64,000 bases of DNA, from assembly GCF_009184905.1 (NCBI RefSeq), contig NZ_WESC01000001.1:322973-386972 (forward strand), written 5' to 3'. This DNA comes from Parvibaculum sedimenti. Lineage in GTDB: Bacteria > Pseudomonadota > Alphaproteobacteria > Parvibaculales > Parvibaculaceae. Below, one piece after another: positions 47,532 through 56,402 of this stretch (within the stretch, counting starts at the first letter, position 1; the number at the start of each line of letters is the position of its first letter). The notes below the pieces were generated by a model. That model was given only the letters and a program-made list of their open reading frames with translations. It searched no databases and was not told the origin of the DNA. Position numbers and translations under genes: made by a program.

Positions 47532-47951
47532 ATGCAACAACAGATTTCTGTCATCACGCTCGGCATCGCCGATCTCGCGCGCTCGCGGCGTTTCTATGTT
47601 GAAGGCTTCGGCTGGACGCCGGTCTTTGAAAACGAGGAGATCGTCTTCTATCAGATGAACGGCTTCGTGCTCGGCACTTGGGTGCAGGCCTCGCTCGAGG
47701 CCGACATGGGGCGGGTGCTCGTTCGTCCCGGCGCCTTCGCGCTTGCGCATAACGTCGCGATGCGGGAGGACGTGCAACGGCTGATGGATACGCTGACCCG
47801 TGCCGGAGGTCGCCTGCTCAAGGCGCCAATCGCGCCGCTGCATGGGGGCTTTTCCGGCTACGTCGCCGATCCAGACGACCACGCCTGGGAAATCGCCTGG
47901 AACCCCGCTTGGGCGATCAACCCCGAAGGCTTCGTCAGCTTCGGCGTCTGA
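47532..47951 (+). CDS. VOC (glyoxalase/bleomycin-resistance fold) family protein
   Basis: A 139-residue single VOC domain. The start reads MQQQISVITLGIADLARSRRFY, the usual first beta-alpha unit, and the C-terminus FSGYVADPDDHAWEIAWNPAW holds the conserved glutamate. A metal ligand at the first histidine position is replaced by Thr9 or missing, so metal use is doubtful. These small proteins range from glyoxalases to antibiotic-binding proteins; substrate unknown. About 170 bases upstream hold no gene I can see, only minor hairpins. Confidence 0.85.
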   Translation: MQQQISVITLGIADLARSRRFYVEGFGWTPVFENEEIVFYQMNGFVLGTWVQASLEADMGRVLVRPGAFALAHNVAMREDVQRLMDTLTRAGGRLLKAPIAPLHGGFSGYVADPDDHAWEIAWNPAWAINPEGFVSFGV

Positions 47952-47954
47952 GCG

Positions 47955-48647
47955 TCAGCGAGCGAGGCTTTCCAGAAATGTCCTGAGGTCGTCGGTCGCA
48001 TGGTGGACATGCGGTGCCTCGCCGCCCTCATGCGAAAGCCGCTGGTAGCGTTCCGTCCCGCCTTCGCCCGCGGGGCGGACCCAGACCGTCTTCATGCCGA
48101 GGTCATGCGGAACTTCGAGATTGCGCGGAATATCCTCGAACATGGCTGCGCGTTCGGGCGCGATGCCGCTTTGCTGCACGAAGCGCTCATAGGCTTCGCG
48201 CATCGGCTTCGGCTTGTAGCCGGTCGAGACGATGTCATGGATGCCGTCGAAGACATGCGCGATGCCGAGCCGGCCCACGACGTTCTTCGCATGCGTCACC
48301 GATCCATTGGTGAAAATGATCTTCCGCCCCGGAAGGCTTGCAATGGCGCGGCCGAGCGCCTCGTCGGGGGCGACGACGCTCACATCGATGTCGTGGACAT
48401 GGGCGAGGAAGTGGGCGGGTTCGATCTCGTGAACGGCCATGAGGCCCGCGAGCGTCGTCCCGTGTTCGACATAGAAGTCCTTCTGCACCCGCTTCGCTTC
48501 GATGGCGTCGACGTCGAGGGCCCGCATGATGAACTCGCACATCTTCACATCGATCTGCGCGAAGAGGTCGCATTCCGGCGGATAGAGCGTGTTGTCGAGA
48601 TCGAAGACCCAATGTTCCACATGCTCGAAATCGGCTGCGGGAGTCAT
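47955..48647 (-). CDS. HAD-family pyrimidine 5'-nucleotidase-like phosphatase
   Basis: A 230-residue HAD protein. Motif I is FDLDNTLYPP (Asp16, Asp18), motif II is FTNGS, motif III includes YKPKP and motif IV is FEDIPRN. The DNTLYP form and the alpha-helical cap (about 30-95) place it with the SDT1/YjjG-like pyrimidine nucleotidases common in alphaproteobacteria. It dephosphorylates small phosphometabolites in the cytosol. Start at 48647 is a choice; ATG 48677 ten codons upstream is also open. It ends four bases from the convergent VOC stop. Confidence 0.86.
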   Translation of the reverse strand: MTPAADFEHVEHWVFDLDNTLYPPECDLFAQIDVKMCEFIMRALDVDAIEAKRVQKDFYVEHGTTLAGLMAVHEIEPAHFLAHVHDIDVSVVAPDEALGRAIASLPGRKIIFTNGSVTHAKNVVGRLGIAHVFDGIHDIVSTGYKPKPMREAYERFVQQSGIAPERAAMFEDIPRNLEVPHDLGMKTVWVRPAGEGGTERYQRLSHEGGEAPHVHHATDDLRTFLESLAR

Positions 48648-48816
48648 GGGGAGGGCTGCTTTGGTTGACGAATTCATAAGGCTCGGCCCGAAGGGGAACG
48701 GAAGCAGATCATATGTGGCGCTTCGCCGTCTTTCTGACAAGTCGTTTCAAGGCGCCGGCAATTCTTAACGCCCCTTTAAGCGCCCCACGGGGAAGATTGC
48801 CCTAGCGGAGTGCCCC

Positions 48817-50094
48817 ATGCGCCTTGATCGTCTGAAGCAGTTCTTTTCCCGCCGCAAACTCCCCCGGGATTTGCGCTACGAGGATGCGCGTCTGGCGCTC
48901 GAGAGCCAGTCCTCGGAGATCAAGCGGGAGCTTGCCGCGCGAACCGACGCACCGCCCGAGACGCTCTACTATCTCGCGGGCGATGAAGATGCCTCCATCC
49001 GCACACTGGTCGCGGCCAATCATGCGACGCCCATTCAGGCTGACGAACTTCTGCAGATCGACGCCGATGGCGAAGTGCGCTCGGAACTTGCGCGCAAGAT
49101 CAGCCGCATCGTTCCCGACATGGATGAGAGCGAGCGCCGTCAGGTGCGCGATCGCATGCTGGTGCTTCTGGAAAAGCTCGCGCAGGACGAGCTTGCCCGC
49201 GTTCGCCGCATCGTCGCGGAGGAAATAAAATCCTGCCCGCATATTCCCAAGCGCATTGCGCTCCGGCTTGCCCGTGATGCGGAAATCATGGTTTGCGGGC
49301 CGGTGCTCGAATATTCGCCGCTCCTTTCCGACGAGGATCTGGTGGAGATCGTTGCGACGACACGGGTTCATGGTGCGTTGGAATCGATCGCGCGCCGTCG
49401 CAATGTCAGCAGCTATGTCGCCGATGCCATCGTCGCCACGCTCGACATTCCGGCGGTGGCGCAACTCCTCGCCAATCCCCGAGCGGATATTCGCGAGGAA
49501 ACGCTCGACAAGGTAATCCGCGAGGCGGCGACCATCGAGGCGTGGCATTTGCCGCTTGTCATGCGGCCCTCGCTGTCGCTTCGCGCGATCCGGCGCATTG
49601 CGGTTTTCGTTTCCCGCGCGCTTGTCGACGAAATCGGACGTCATCACCAGCTCGACGCGGAAACGCAAACCTGGCTCAAGGCGCGCGCGCAGTCGCGCAT
49701 CGAGGAGCGCCAGGTCGAGGATGCGACGCCCGACGCTGCGGCGGCCGCGATCAAGAAGGCCTTCGCGGCCGGAACGCTTGGCGACGATCAGGTAACAAAG
49801 GCAGCCTCCTTGAAGCAGAAGGGCGCGGTGACGCTTGCCCTGTCGCTTCTCTGCGGCGCGCCCGAACCGGCTGTCGCAAGGGCGATCGAAGTGAAAAGCG
49901 GCAAGGGCATCGCGGCGATTTGCTGGCGGGCAGGGCTTGCCATGCGAACCGCGCTTGCCGTTCAGATCTTCGTCGCCAATGTGCCGGTCGATGCGCGCGT
50001 CCTGCCGCGTGGCGGCGTCGACTATCCGATGGATGAGAGCGAGATGCTTTGGCATCTGCGCTATCTCGGCGTGCCGGAACGTCTGTCTACTTAA
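48817..50094 (+). CDS. DUF2336 domain protein
   Basis: A 425-residue, mainly helical protein with no membrane segment. The first 330 residues are HEAT-like repeats of about 35 residues each beginning with L-A-R/E patterns (for example DARLALESQSSEIKRELA, EVRSELARKISRIVPDM, DELARVRRIVAEEI), typical of DUF2336, a family found in alphaproteobacteria. The function is unknown; the repeats suggest protein-protein contacts. The start has no close ribosome site visible but fits family starts. It overlaps the convergent DUF1036 gene by eight bases. Confidence 0.85.
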   Translation: MRLDRLKQFFSRRKLPRDLRYEDARLALESQSSEIKRELAARTDAPPETLYYLAGDEDASIRTLVAANHATPIQADELLQIDADGEVRSELARKISRIVPDMDESERRQVRDRMLVLLEKLAQDELARVRRIVAEEIKSCPHIPKRIALRLARDAEIMVCGPVLEYSPLLSDEDLVEIVATTRVHGALESIARRRNVSSYVADAIVATLDIPAVAQLLANPRADIREETLDKVIREAATIEAWHLPLVMRPSLSLRAIRRIAVFVSRALVDEIGRHHQLDAETQTWLKARAQSRIEERQVEDATPDAAAAAIKKAFAAGTLGDDQVTKAASLKQKGAVTLALSLLCGAPEPAVARAIEVKSGKGIAAICWRAGLAMRTALAVQIFVANVPVDARVLPRGGVDYPMDESEMLWHLRYLGVPERLST

Positions 50095-51094
50095 GCGTTA
50101 CCGCGAAAACCGGCTTTCCACCCGTTGCGACACGCATGAAGCGCCTTTCGTCAAAGCCGCGCGCGGTGCAGGCGTCGCGGCCCGTAATCTCGAAGCGCGT
50201 CGTCTTGGTGCAGAAGGTGTCGCGTCCCGACCAGACGAGTGGACGGCCGTCCAGCCGCGCGGTCTGTCCCTTGTCGTCGGCTGCTTCCGCATAGACGTAG
50301 TAGCTCGATTGAGTGAGCCGTCCCTTGATCGCCTTGGCGCATTGGCGGGGTTCTATGCGAATCCAGCCGCTGGACATCTCGTCGTCCGGCCCGCTCAGTC
50401 CGATCGCGGCCCAGACAAGGTAATTTGTCTTGTTGCAGAGATCGAGGCCGGCGCGCTTCTGCTCTTCCTCGGCGCCAGCGATGAGCGTGGTGATGAGCGC
50501 ATCGTCGATCACGCCATTGGGCTCGTTTCCCCCGGCGCGCTGGAATGCCATGACCGAGCGCGTGGTCGCCTTGGTAGCAATGCCGTCAATCTTCGCGATA
50601 CGGAAACCATTGTCGTGGAGAAGACGCTGCGCGCCTGCGATACGCGCGTCATCCAGCGAATATTTGCGCGGCTCGCCGAATGTCGTCGTCCAGTCGTCGC
50701 CGGCTTTTGTGTCGACGCGGATGAAGTCGTTCGACTCATAGCTCCTGAGCGCGCAGCTCTCGCGTCCCGTGATCAGGAAGTCTTTCGGCAGCGTGCAGAA
50801 GCGTTCGTTGCCGGAAAAATATTTCGTCGGACCTTGATGGGCATCAATGGACCGCGCGAAGACGAAGTAATTCGCGTCGATGATGGGGCCTGCGAGAACG
50901 CTCGCGCAATCGCCGGGAAGAATGCGAACCCAGCCTTGCGAATGCGATTCCGGTGTCGGCCCTTTGCCCTGAATGCCGACCGCGCCCTGCAGTACATAGC
51001 TCGTCGTGTTGCAGAGCTTGTAGTCGGCGCGGGCGGGGGAGGGGAGAAGGATCAGCGTGGAAAGAAGGAAGCAAAGGCCGAGAAGAAATCTCAC
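50087..51094 (-). CDS. Exported protein with two DUF1036 domains around a peptidoglycan-binding-like domain
   Basis: A 335-residue protein from GTG 51094. Signal peptide to about 23 (ending SPARA). DUF1036 copy 1 (about 25-125) opens DYKLCNTTSYVLQGAVG; copy 2 (about 215-330) opens LDLCNKTNYLVWAAIG. Between them (about 145-205) is a peptidoglycan-binding-1-like helical repeat (AQRLLHDNGFRIAKIDGIATKATTRSVMAFQ). Each DUF1036 has paired cysteines (CNTT...GDCASVL...CTLP...CALR) likely to be disulfides. The start is ambiguous because the GTG and its GGGGAGG lie in a hairpin repeat; a TTG at 51145 would translate through it. Function unknown. Confidence 0.82.
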   Translation of the reverse strand: MRFLLGLCFLLSTLILLPSPARADYKLCNTTSYVLQGAVGIQGKGPTPESHSQGWVRILPGDCASVLAGPIIDANYFVFARSIDAHQGPTKYFSGNERFCTLPKDFLITGRESCALRSYESNDFIRVDTKAGDDWTTTFGEPRKYSLDDARIAGAQRLLHDNGFRIAKIDGIATKATTRSVMAFQRAGGNEPNGVIDDALITTLIAGAEEEQKRAGLDLCNKTNYLVWAAIGLSGPDDEMSSGWIRIEPRQCAKAIKGRLTQSSYYVYAEAADDKGQTARLDGRPLVWSGRDTFCTKTTRFEITGRDACTARGFDERRFMRVATGGKPVFAVTLK

Positions 51095-51117
51095 CTCCCC
51101 GCTGAGGGGAGGTGAGA
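51089..51117. repeat. Hairpin repeat overlapping the start of the DUF1036 gene
   Basis: A perfect 12-base stem, TCTCACCTCCCC and GGGGAGGTGAGA, with loop GCTGA. It is of the GGGGAGG-type REP-like kind scattered in alphaproteobacteria. On the minus strand the right arm carries both the purine-rich ribosome site and the GTG start of the downstream gene. Confidence 0.75.
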
Positions 51118-51141
51118 GGAAGGAAGGTTGCCGCCTTCGGC

Positions 51142-52074
51142 TCAAGCCGAGGCTTTCTTCGTGATCAGCGTGCCTGCGCCATGCTCGGTGAAGAGTTCGA
51201 GCAGGACCGAGTGGCGCACACGTCCGTCGATGATGACGACCGCCTCGACGCCGCCCTCGACCGCGTCGATGCAGGTTTCGATCTTGGGAATCATGCCGCC
51301 CGAGATCGTACCGTCCTTGATGAGGGCCTTCGCCTCGTCGACGGTCAGTTCCTCGATGAGGTTGCCCTGCTTGTCGAGCACGCCGCGCACATCGGTGAGG
51401 AGCAAAAGGCGTGTCGCGCCCATGGCGCCTGCAATCGCGCCCGCTGCTGTGTCGGCATTGATGTTGTAGGTGTCACCGTTCGGCGCAACGCCCACCGGCG
51501 CGATCACCGGAATGATGTCGGAGGCGATGATCGTCTTGAGGATTTCCGGATTGATCTTTGCCGGCTCGCCGACGAAGCCGAGATCGAGGATCTTCTCGAT
51601 ATTCGATTCCGGGTCGTGGATCTTCTGCTCGACCTTTCTGGCAACGATGAGGTTGCCGTCCTTGCCGCAAAGGCCGACCGCCTGGCCGCCCGCGCGGTTG
51701 AGCAGCGAGACGAGATTCTTGTTGATGGAGCCCGCCAGCACCATTTCGACGACTTCGACTGTCGCCTTGTCGGTGATGCGAAGCCCGCCGGAGAACTCGC
51801 TCTTGATGCCGAGGCGGTTCAGCATGGCGCCGATCTGCGGACCGCCGCCATGAACGACGATCGGGTCGATGCCGGATTGCTTGAGCAGCACGATGTCGCG
51901 CGCGAATTCAAGGCCGAGCGCCTCGTCGCCCATCGCGTGGCCGCCATATTTCACGACGATGGTGCGCTTGTCATATTGCTGCATGTAGGGCAGCGCTTCG
52001 GAGAGCACGTTGGCCCGTTCCAGATCCCGTGCCTCATCGGCCGGGTTATGTCCGTGGTGGTGGTCCGACGACAT
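51142..52074 (-). CDS. argB: Acetylglutamate kinase
   Basis: A 310-residue amino-acid kinase that phosphorylates N-acetylglutamate in arginine synthesis. Motifs: [11 protein letters not shown] near 45-55, [13 protein letters not shown] near 82, [29 protein letters not shown] as two conserved blocks, and the C-terminal [11 protein letters not shown]. An N-terminal helix of about 30 residues, absent from E. coli ArgB, is typical of the hexameric arginine-sensitive form, so feedback inhibition by arginine is likely. ATG 52074 is chosen over a longer frame. Last gene of the rpmH-rnpA-yidC-engB-argB run. Confidence 0.95.
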   Translation of the reverse strand: MSSDHHHGHNPADEARDLERANVLSEALPYMQQYDKRTIVVKYGGHAMGDEALGLEFARDIVLLKQSGIDPIVVHGGGPQIGAMLNRLGIKSEFSGGLRITDKATVEVVEMVLAGSINKNLVSLLNRAGGQAVGLCGKDGNLIVARKVEQKIHDPESNIEKILDLGFVGEPAKINPEILKTIIASDIIPVIAPVGVAPNGDTYNINADTAAGAIAGAMGATRLLLLTDVRGVLDKQGNLIEELTVDEAKALIKDGTISGGMIPKIETCIDAVEGGVEAVVIIDGRVRHSVLLELFTEHGAGTLITKKASA

Positions 52075-52093
52075 GAAGCGCGCGCTCCCCGCT

Positions 52094-52861
52094 TTATTGT
52101 TCCCGCGCTTTATAGCCGATGGCTTGCGGATCGGCCAATCCGGCAATTTCGGCCCGGAGCTCGGCAATGCCCTCGCCCTTGACCGACGAAGTGGCGATGA
52201 CGGTCGGATGGGCGGCGACGTGGCGGCGGATGCCCTCGCGCACCTCTTCGAGCCGGGGGGCGACCTCGCTCGGCTTCAATTTGTCGATCTTGGTGAGAAC
52301 GACCTGATAGGAGACAGCGGCCGTGTCGAGCAGCTTCATCGTCTCGTGGTCGTTCTCCTTCAAGCCGTGGCGGGCGTCGATGAGGACGATCACGCGGCGG
52401 AGCGACGTCCGGCCGCGCAGGTAATCCATGACGAGCCGCGTCCAGGCGGCGACCGTCGCCTTCGTCTCCCGCGCATAGCCATAGCCCGGCAGGTCGACGA
52501 GGATGAGTGCCGGATTGCCTGGCTGGCCCAGTGCGAAGAAGTTGAGCTGCTGCGTGCGGCCTGGCGTGTTCGAGGTGCGTGCCAGTGTCGAGCGGCCCGT
52601 CAGCGCGTTGACGAGGCTCGACTTGCCGACATTGGAGCGGCCGGCAAAGGCGATTTCGGGGCCGCCCATGGGAGGCAGCCCGTCGAGATCGACCACGCCG
52701 CGCAGGAATTCGCAGGGCTGGGCAAAGAGCCAGCGTCCGGCTTCGATGTCGCCGGCGATGAGCCCTTTGCCTTCAAGGCTTGCCTTGTCCGGGGCTGATT
52801 TTTCCGGTGCTGGTCTTTCCGGTTCCGGGCTTTCCGGTGTGTTCGGCCCTTTGCCGGTCAT
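52094..52861 (-). CDS. engB: Ribosome biogenesis GTP-binding protein EngB/YsxC
   Basis: A 255-residue GTPase. An N-terminal Pro/Glu-rich extension of about 45 residues precedes the domain: G1 GRSNVGKSS near 85-93, G2 [10 protein letters not shown]3 DLPGYGYA, G4 LTKIDKLK, G5 TSSVKGEG. It acts in late large-subunit assembly. The start at 52861 is four bases after the yidC stop; a GTG at 52891 would overlap yidC. The next gene, argB, starts 19 bases after its stop, so they are probably one transcript. Confidence 0.95.
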   Translation of the reverse strand: MTGKGPNTPESPEPERPAPEKSAPDKASLEGKGLIAGDIEAGRWLFAQPCEFLRGVVDLDGLPPMGGPEIAFAGRSNVGKSSLVNALTGRSTLARTSNTPGRTQQLNFFALGQPGNPALILVDLPGYGYARETKATVAAWTRLVMDYLRGRTSLRRVIVLIDARHGLKENDHETMKLLDTAAVSYQVVLTKIDKLKPSEVAPRLEEVREGIRRHVAAHPTVIATSSVKGEGIAELRAEIAGLADPQAIGYKAREQ

Positions 52862-52865
52862 GGTG

Positions 52866-54698
52866 TCACGACTTTCCGCTATCAGCGCCACGACGCGCGA
52901 AGAGCTTGTCGATGCCGAGATTGCTGAAGATTTCGATCTTCACGCCCTGGCGGCGCATGATGACACCCTGCTGCAAAGCCGACAGCGTGTTGTTCCAGGC
53001 CCAGTAGATCACGAGACCGGCCGGAAAGCTCGCCAGCATGAAGGTGAAGATCACCGGCATCCAGGTGAAGATCTGCTGCTGCACCGGGTCGGCGGGCGCC
53101 GGGTTCATGCGCTGGGTCACGAACATGGTGAAGCCCATGATGAGCGGCCAGGCGCCGATCAGCAGGAAGGCGGGCGGCGCCCAGGGAATGAGGCCGAAGA
53201 GGTTGAAGAGCGTCGTCGGGTCCGGCGCCGAGAGGTCGTGGATCCAGCCGAAGAACGGCGCATGCCGCATTTCGATGGTGACGAAGAGAACCTTGTAGAG
53301 CGAGAAGAAGACGGGAATCTGGATCACCATCGGCAGACAGCCGGCGATCGGGTTCACCTTTTCCTTCTTGTAGAGCTCCATGATCTCCTGCTGCTGGCGC
53401 ATCTTGTCGTCCTTATGGACTTCCTTGATGCGTTCCATCTCGGGCTGGAGCTTCTTCATCTTCGACATCGACTCATAGGAGCGATTGGCGAGCGGGAAGA
53501 AGGCGGCCTTGATGAGCACGGTGACGATGAGGATCGCGATGCCGAAATTGCCCGTGGCGCGCGCGATGAGGTCGATCGCCTTGAAGACCGGCTGCGTCAG
53601 GAACCAGAACCAGCCCCAGTCGATCAGCAGGTTGAAGCGGTAGATGCCCTGATCTTTGTACTGGTTGATGACCTTGGAGACCTTGGCTCCGGCGAAGAGG
53701 CGGTTGTTGACCGTTGCGCTCGAATTCGGCGCGATGGTGAGCGCCTCATAGCGGAAATCGGCCTGGAAGCGTTCATGCTGCGGGTCGGCATTGGGCGCGG
53801 CTTCCGCGCTGAAATTCGCGACGAAGGGGCGGCCTGCCTGCGGGACGAGGGCGGCAGCCCAATATTTGTCGGTGATGCCGAGCCAGCCTTCGGTGTCGGA
53901 AACGGTCTGCGGGCCATTCTTGATCGCCGCTGCGTATTTGATCGCCGTCTCGCCATTGTCCTTGAACTCGCCGATGAAGCCTTCATGCAGAATGTAGAAG
54001 GCTTTGCCTTCGGGCTGGCCGGTGCGCGAGACGAGGCCATAAGGGTAGACCGAGACGGAAGCTGCCGACTTGTTCTCGACGCTGTCGGTGACAGTGAAGA
54101 GGAAATTCTCGTCGAGCGAGATCGTGCGGTGGAAGACGAGGCCTTCGCCATTGTCCCAGGCGAGCGTGACCGGCGTCTTCGGTGTGAGGGTGGAACCCGC
54201 CTCGACCGTCCAGAGCGTATCGCTGGTGGGAAGCTTCACGGCGGCACCCGGGGCGGCCACATAGCCGAACTCGGCGAAATAGGGCTTGTCGGTGTGGGCG
54301 GGCGAGAGCAACGCGATTTCGGGGCTCGTCTTCTCGACCGTCTCTCGATAGTCGCGCAGGGAGAGGTCGTCGATGCGCGCGCCCTTCAGCGAGATCGAGC
54401 CGTCGACGCGGTCCGAGGCGATCTCGACGCGGGGGCTCTGCTTCAGCGCTTCCTCGCGGGGTAGGCTTGCGGCTGTGATGGTTGCGCCGGTCGGGGGAAC
54501 GGAAGCCACACCGCCCTGAACCGCCGGAGCCGTCGCACCGCCTTGTGCTGTGCTTTGGGCGGCGCCTGCGGGCGCTGTCGTTTGCGCCTGCTTGGCCTTC
54601 TCCGCCTCCATGCGCGGCGTCACCACGAAATGCTGCCAGCCGACAAAGACCAGCACCGACAGGAGGATGGCGATGATGAAGTTGCGATTATCACCCAT
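52866..54698 (-). CDS. yidC: Membrane protein insertase YidC
   Basis: A 610-residue inner-membrane insertase. The N-terminal signal-anchor (about 5-22: [17 protein letters not shown]) is followed by an Ala/Gln-rich linker, a large periplasmic P1 domain (about 85-370) and the conserved 60KD core of five helices from about 375 ([41 protein letters not shown] in two adjacent blocks). It inserts membrane proteins alone or with Sec. ATG 54698 lies inside the rnpA end (eight-base overlap). Genes rpmH, rnpA and engB flank it as in most bacteria. Confidence 0.96.
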   Translation of the reverse strand: MGDNRNFIIAILLSVLVFVGWQHFVVTPRMEAEKAKQAQTTAPAGAAQSTAQGGATAPAVQGGVASVPPTGATITAASLPREEALKQSPRVEIASDRVDGSISLKGARIDDLSLRDYRETVEKTSPEIALLSPAHTDKPYFAEFGYVAAPGAAVKLPTSDTLWTVEAGSTLTPKTPVTLAWDNGEGLVFHRTISLDENFLFTVTDSVENKSAASVSVYPYGLVSRTGQPEGKAFYILHEGFIGEFKDNGETAIKYAAAIKNGPQTVSDTEGWLGITDKYWAAALVPQAGRPFVANFSAEAAPNADPQHERFQADFRYEALTIAPNSSATVNNRLFAGAKVSKVINQYKDQGIYRFNLLIDWGWFWFLTQPVFKAIDLIARATGNFGIAILIVTVLIKAAFFPLANRSYESMSKMKKLQPEMERIKEVHKDDKMRQQQEIMELYKKEKVNPIAGCLPMVIQIPVFFSLYKVLFVTIEMRHAPFFGWIHDLSAPDPTTLFNLFGLIPWAPPAFLLIGAWPLIMGFTMFVTQRMNPAPADPVQQQIFTWMPVIFTFMLASFPAGLVIYWAWNNTLSALQQGVIMRRQGVKIEIFSNLGIDKLFARRGADSGKS

Positions 54699-55134
54699 GA
54701 GACGTGTCTTCCTTGCCCCCGGAGCTCGGTTGGCCCTCGGTAATTCGTTGGGAGGGACGGCCGCGCGCGGGGCGCTGCGACCCGTGAGGTTTTGCCCCAT
54801 GAACTTTCGTCATGGCGGCGCGCAAATCGTCGAGGAGATCGGGCCATGCCCGCGTCAGCGTGCTCGCTCGGCCGACCAGCACGTAGTCGTAGCCCTGTTT
54901 TGCGGCAAGCGGAAGGATTTCGCTGGCAGCGGCCTTGAGGCGCCGCCTTGCGCGATTGCGGACGACGGCGCCGCCCACTTTCTTTGTGACTGTGAAGCCC
55001 ACCCGCGGCTCGTCCTCATCGGCGCGTTCGCGCGCCTGCAGGACAAGACTCATGGCCGCCCATTTGCGGCCTCCCGCTGCGGCGAGAAAGTCGCGCCGCT
55101 TCCGCAATCTGGCGATGTCGGTGCGGCGGGTCAT
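54691..55134 (-). CDS. rnpA: Ribonuclease P protein component
   Basis: A 147-residue basic protein that partners the catalytic RNase P RNA in tRNA 5' processing. The RNR motif lies in TVTKKVGGAVVRNRARRRLK (about 48-67), and the N-terminal LRKRRDFLAA is the family start. ATG 55134 is preferred; the open frame continues upstream into the rpmH gap. The C-terminal tail from about 115 is a low-complexity Arg/Pro/Ser/Gly extension longer than in E. coli. Overlaps yidC by eight bases. Confidence 0.94.
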   Translation of the reverse strand: MTRRTDIARLRKRRDFLAAAGGRKWAAMSLVLQARERADEDEPRVGFTVTKKVGGAVVRNRARRRLKAAASEILPLAAKQGYDYVLVGRASTLTRAWPDLLDDLRAAMTKVHGAKPHGSQRPARGRPSQRITEGQPSSGGKEDTSHG

Positions 55135-55204
55135 GCGGCTGTCCAGTGGGCCTGTGATATTGGGCCCGTTCGCGCGGTGTATCCGCGGAGGAAGGATAGC
55201 CGGA

Positions 55205-55339
55205 TCAGGCCGAAAGCCGCTTGCGTCCACGGGCGCGGCGGGCGGCGATAACCTTGCGGCCACCCTTCGTCGCCATGCGCGCACGGAAGCCGTGGCGGTG
55301 CTTGCGGACGAGTTCGCTCGGTTGATAAGTCCGTTTCAC
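55205..55339 (-). CDS. rpmH: Ribosomal protein L34, GTG start
   Basis: A 44-residue protein: [20 protein letters not shown], then [23 protein letters not shown], an unmistakable L34. It starts with GTG at 55339, with GGAGAAG seven bases upstream, and ends at 55205. It is the first gene of the rpmH-rnpA-yidC-engB-argB run; 70 bases separate it from rnpA. GTG may lower its translation relative to ATG, though most L34 genes use ATG. Confidence 0.96.
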   Translation of the reverse strand: MKRTYQPSELVRKHRHGFRARMATKGGRKVIAARRARGRKRLSA

Positions 55340-55644
55340 GTCTCTTCTCCGGCGGATCTGCTCGAGTTTTGCCCCCTTGTCGGGGCCACCCGGCCGGCAC
55401 TCATGGGTGCCAAGAATACAAAGGCCGTCGGCGTTGCCGCCTGACGGCTGTCTGGCGGGGTGTATAGTCGATAAATCCGCCTCAAGTCAATGAACTACGG
55501 GACATCCTCACCGCGGCTGAACTCCGGTCACAATCGGGTGAGGTGGGGGCCTTGGCCGGTTTGCGTATCGGAAATTCGCGTATGGTCTGGAACGGGGAAA
55601 ATGAGGGGTTTGTTCCTTATTTGTTTCACCCGGAGGGCTTATTC
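55340..55644. other. Divergent intergenic region, rpmH / VTT gene
   Basis: About 305 bases. It contains the rpmH promoter (55461-55490), a loose inverted pair CCTCACC at about 55506 and GGTGAGG at about 55536, and the GGAGG site of the next gene. I see no DnaA-box cluster or other sign of a replication origin. Confidence 0.6.
55461..55490 (-). promoter_or_regulatory. Sigma-70 promoter of rpmH operon
   Basis: On the minus strand TTGACT and TATACA are 18 bases apart, a good sigma-70-type match in a GC-rich context. Transcription would start near 55455, leaving a leader of about 115 bases before rpmH. Confidence 0.65.
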
Positions 55645-56373
55645 ATGACCATAGAGCAGTCGGCACCCGAAGCGGCGAGGCGTTTTTCGATCCGCAGGCT
55701 TTGGCCGCTGGCGATTCTCGCGCTGGGCTTCGGCTTGTTCTTCGCTCTGGGGCTCCATCGCTATGTAACGCTCGACACGCTGCGCGACAACCGCCAGGCG
55801 CTGACCCAATGGGTCGAGGCGAACCGGCTCTGGGCCATTGTCGTCTATATGGGCCTTTATGCGCTGATGGTGGCCTTCTCGCTGCCCGGCGCGCTGGTCG
55901 CGACGCTCACTGGCGGCTTTCTCTTCGGTGCGGTTCTGGGCGGCGCGGCGACGGTCGTTGCGGCCACGGCGGGGGCGACGGTTCTTTTCATCGCGGCGAA
56001 ATCGGCGCTGGGCGATCTCCTGCGGGCCAAGGCGGGGTCTGCCGTCGCGCGCATGGAGGAAGGCTTCCGCGCCAATGCCTTCAGCTATCTTCTGTTTCTG
56101 CGACTGGTCCCGGCCTTTCCCTTCTGGCTGGTCAATCTGGCCCCCGCCTTTCTCGGCGTCCGGCTTTCGACGTTCGTGGGCGCGACATTCATCGGCATCG
56201 TTCCGGGCACATTCGTTTTCGCGAGTCTCGGCGCCGGGCTCGGCGCGGTCTTCGAGCGCGGCGAGGAGCCGAACCTCGGATTGATATTCGAGCCGCGCGT
56301 CATCCTGCCTATATTGGCGCTCGCATTGCTCTCCCTCGTCCCGGCGCTCTATCGCCGCTTTCGCAAGCCCTGA
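55645..56373 (+). CDS. TVP38/TMEM64 (VTT/DedA-like) membrane protein
   Basis: A 242-residue membrane protein with about six hydrophobic segments. The VTT core (about 85-200) includes FSLPGALVATLTGGFLFG, then the re-entrant loop and RLVPAFPFWLVNLAPAFLG, where the conserved arginine and proline lie. VTT proteins include DedA flippases and lipid scramblases. ATG 55645 follows GGAGG by eight bases and is preferred to a longer frame. It is 29 bases upstream of the FAD oxidoreductase gene; the two families occur as fused proteins elsewhere, which supports a shared role. Confidence 0.9.
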   Translation: MTIEQSAPEAARRFSIRRLWPLAILALGFGLFFALGLHRYVTLDTLRDNRQALTQWVEANRLWAIVVYMGLYALMVAFSLPGALVATLTGGFLFGAVLGGAATVVAATAGATVLFIAAKSALGDLLRAKAGSAVARMEEGFRANAFSYLLFLRLVPAFPFWLVNLAPAFLGVRLSTFVGATFIGIVPGTFVFASLGAGLGAVFERGEEPNLGLIFEPRVILPILALALLSLVPALYRRFRKP

Positions 56374-56402
56374 GCGGACAACACTGAACGGATAAGTCGG
56401 AC

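Noticed and set aside
51112..52182. Long open frame on the plus strand
   Set aside because: Antisense to argB, which has all family motifs.
55340..55644. Replication origin near rpmH
   Set aside because: No dnaA or dnaN gene and no cluster of DnaA boxes; the region is explained by the rpmH promoter.
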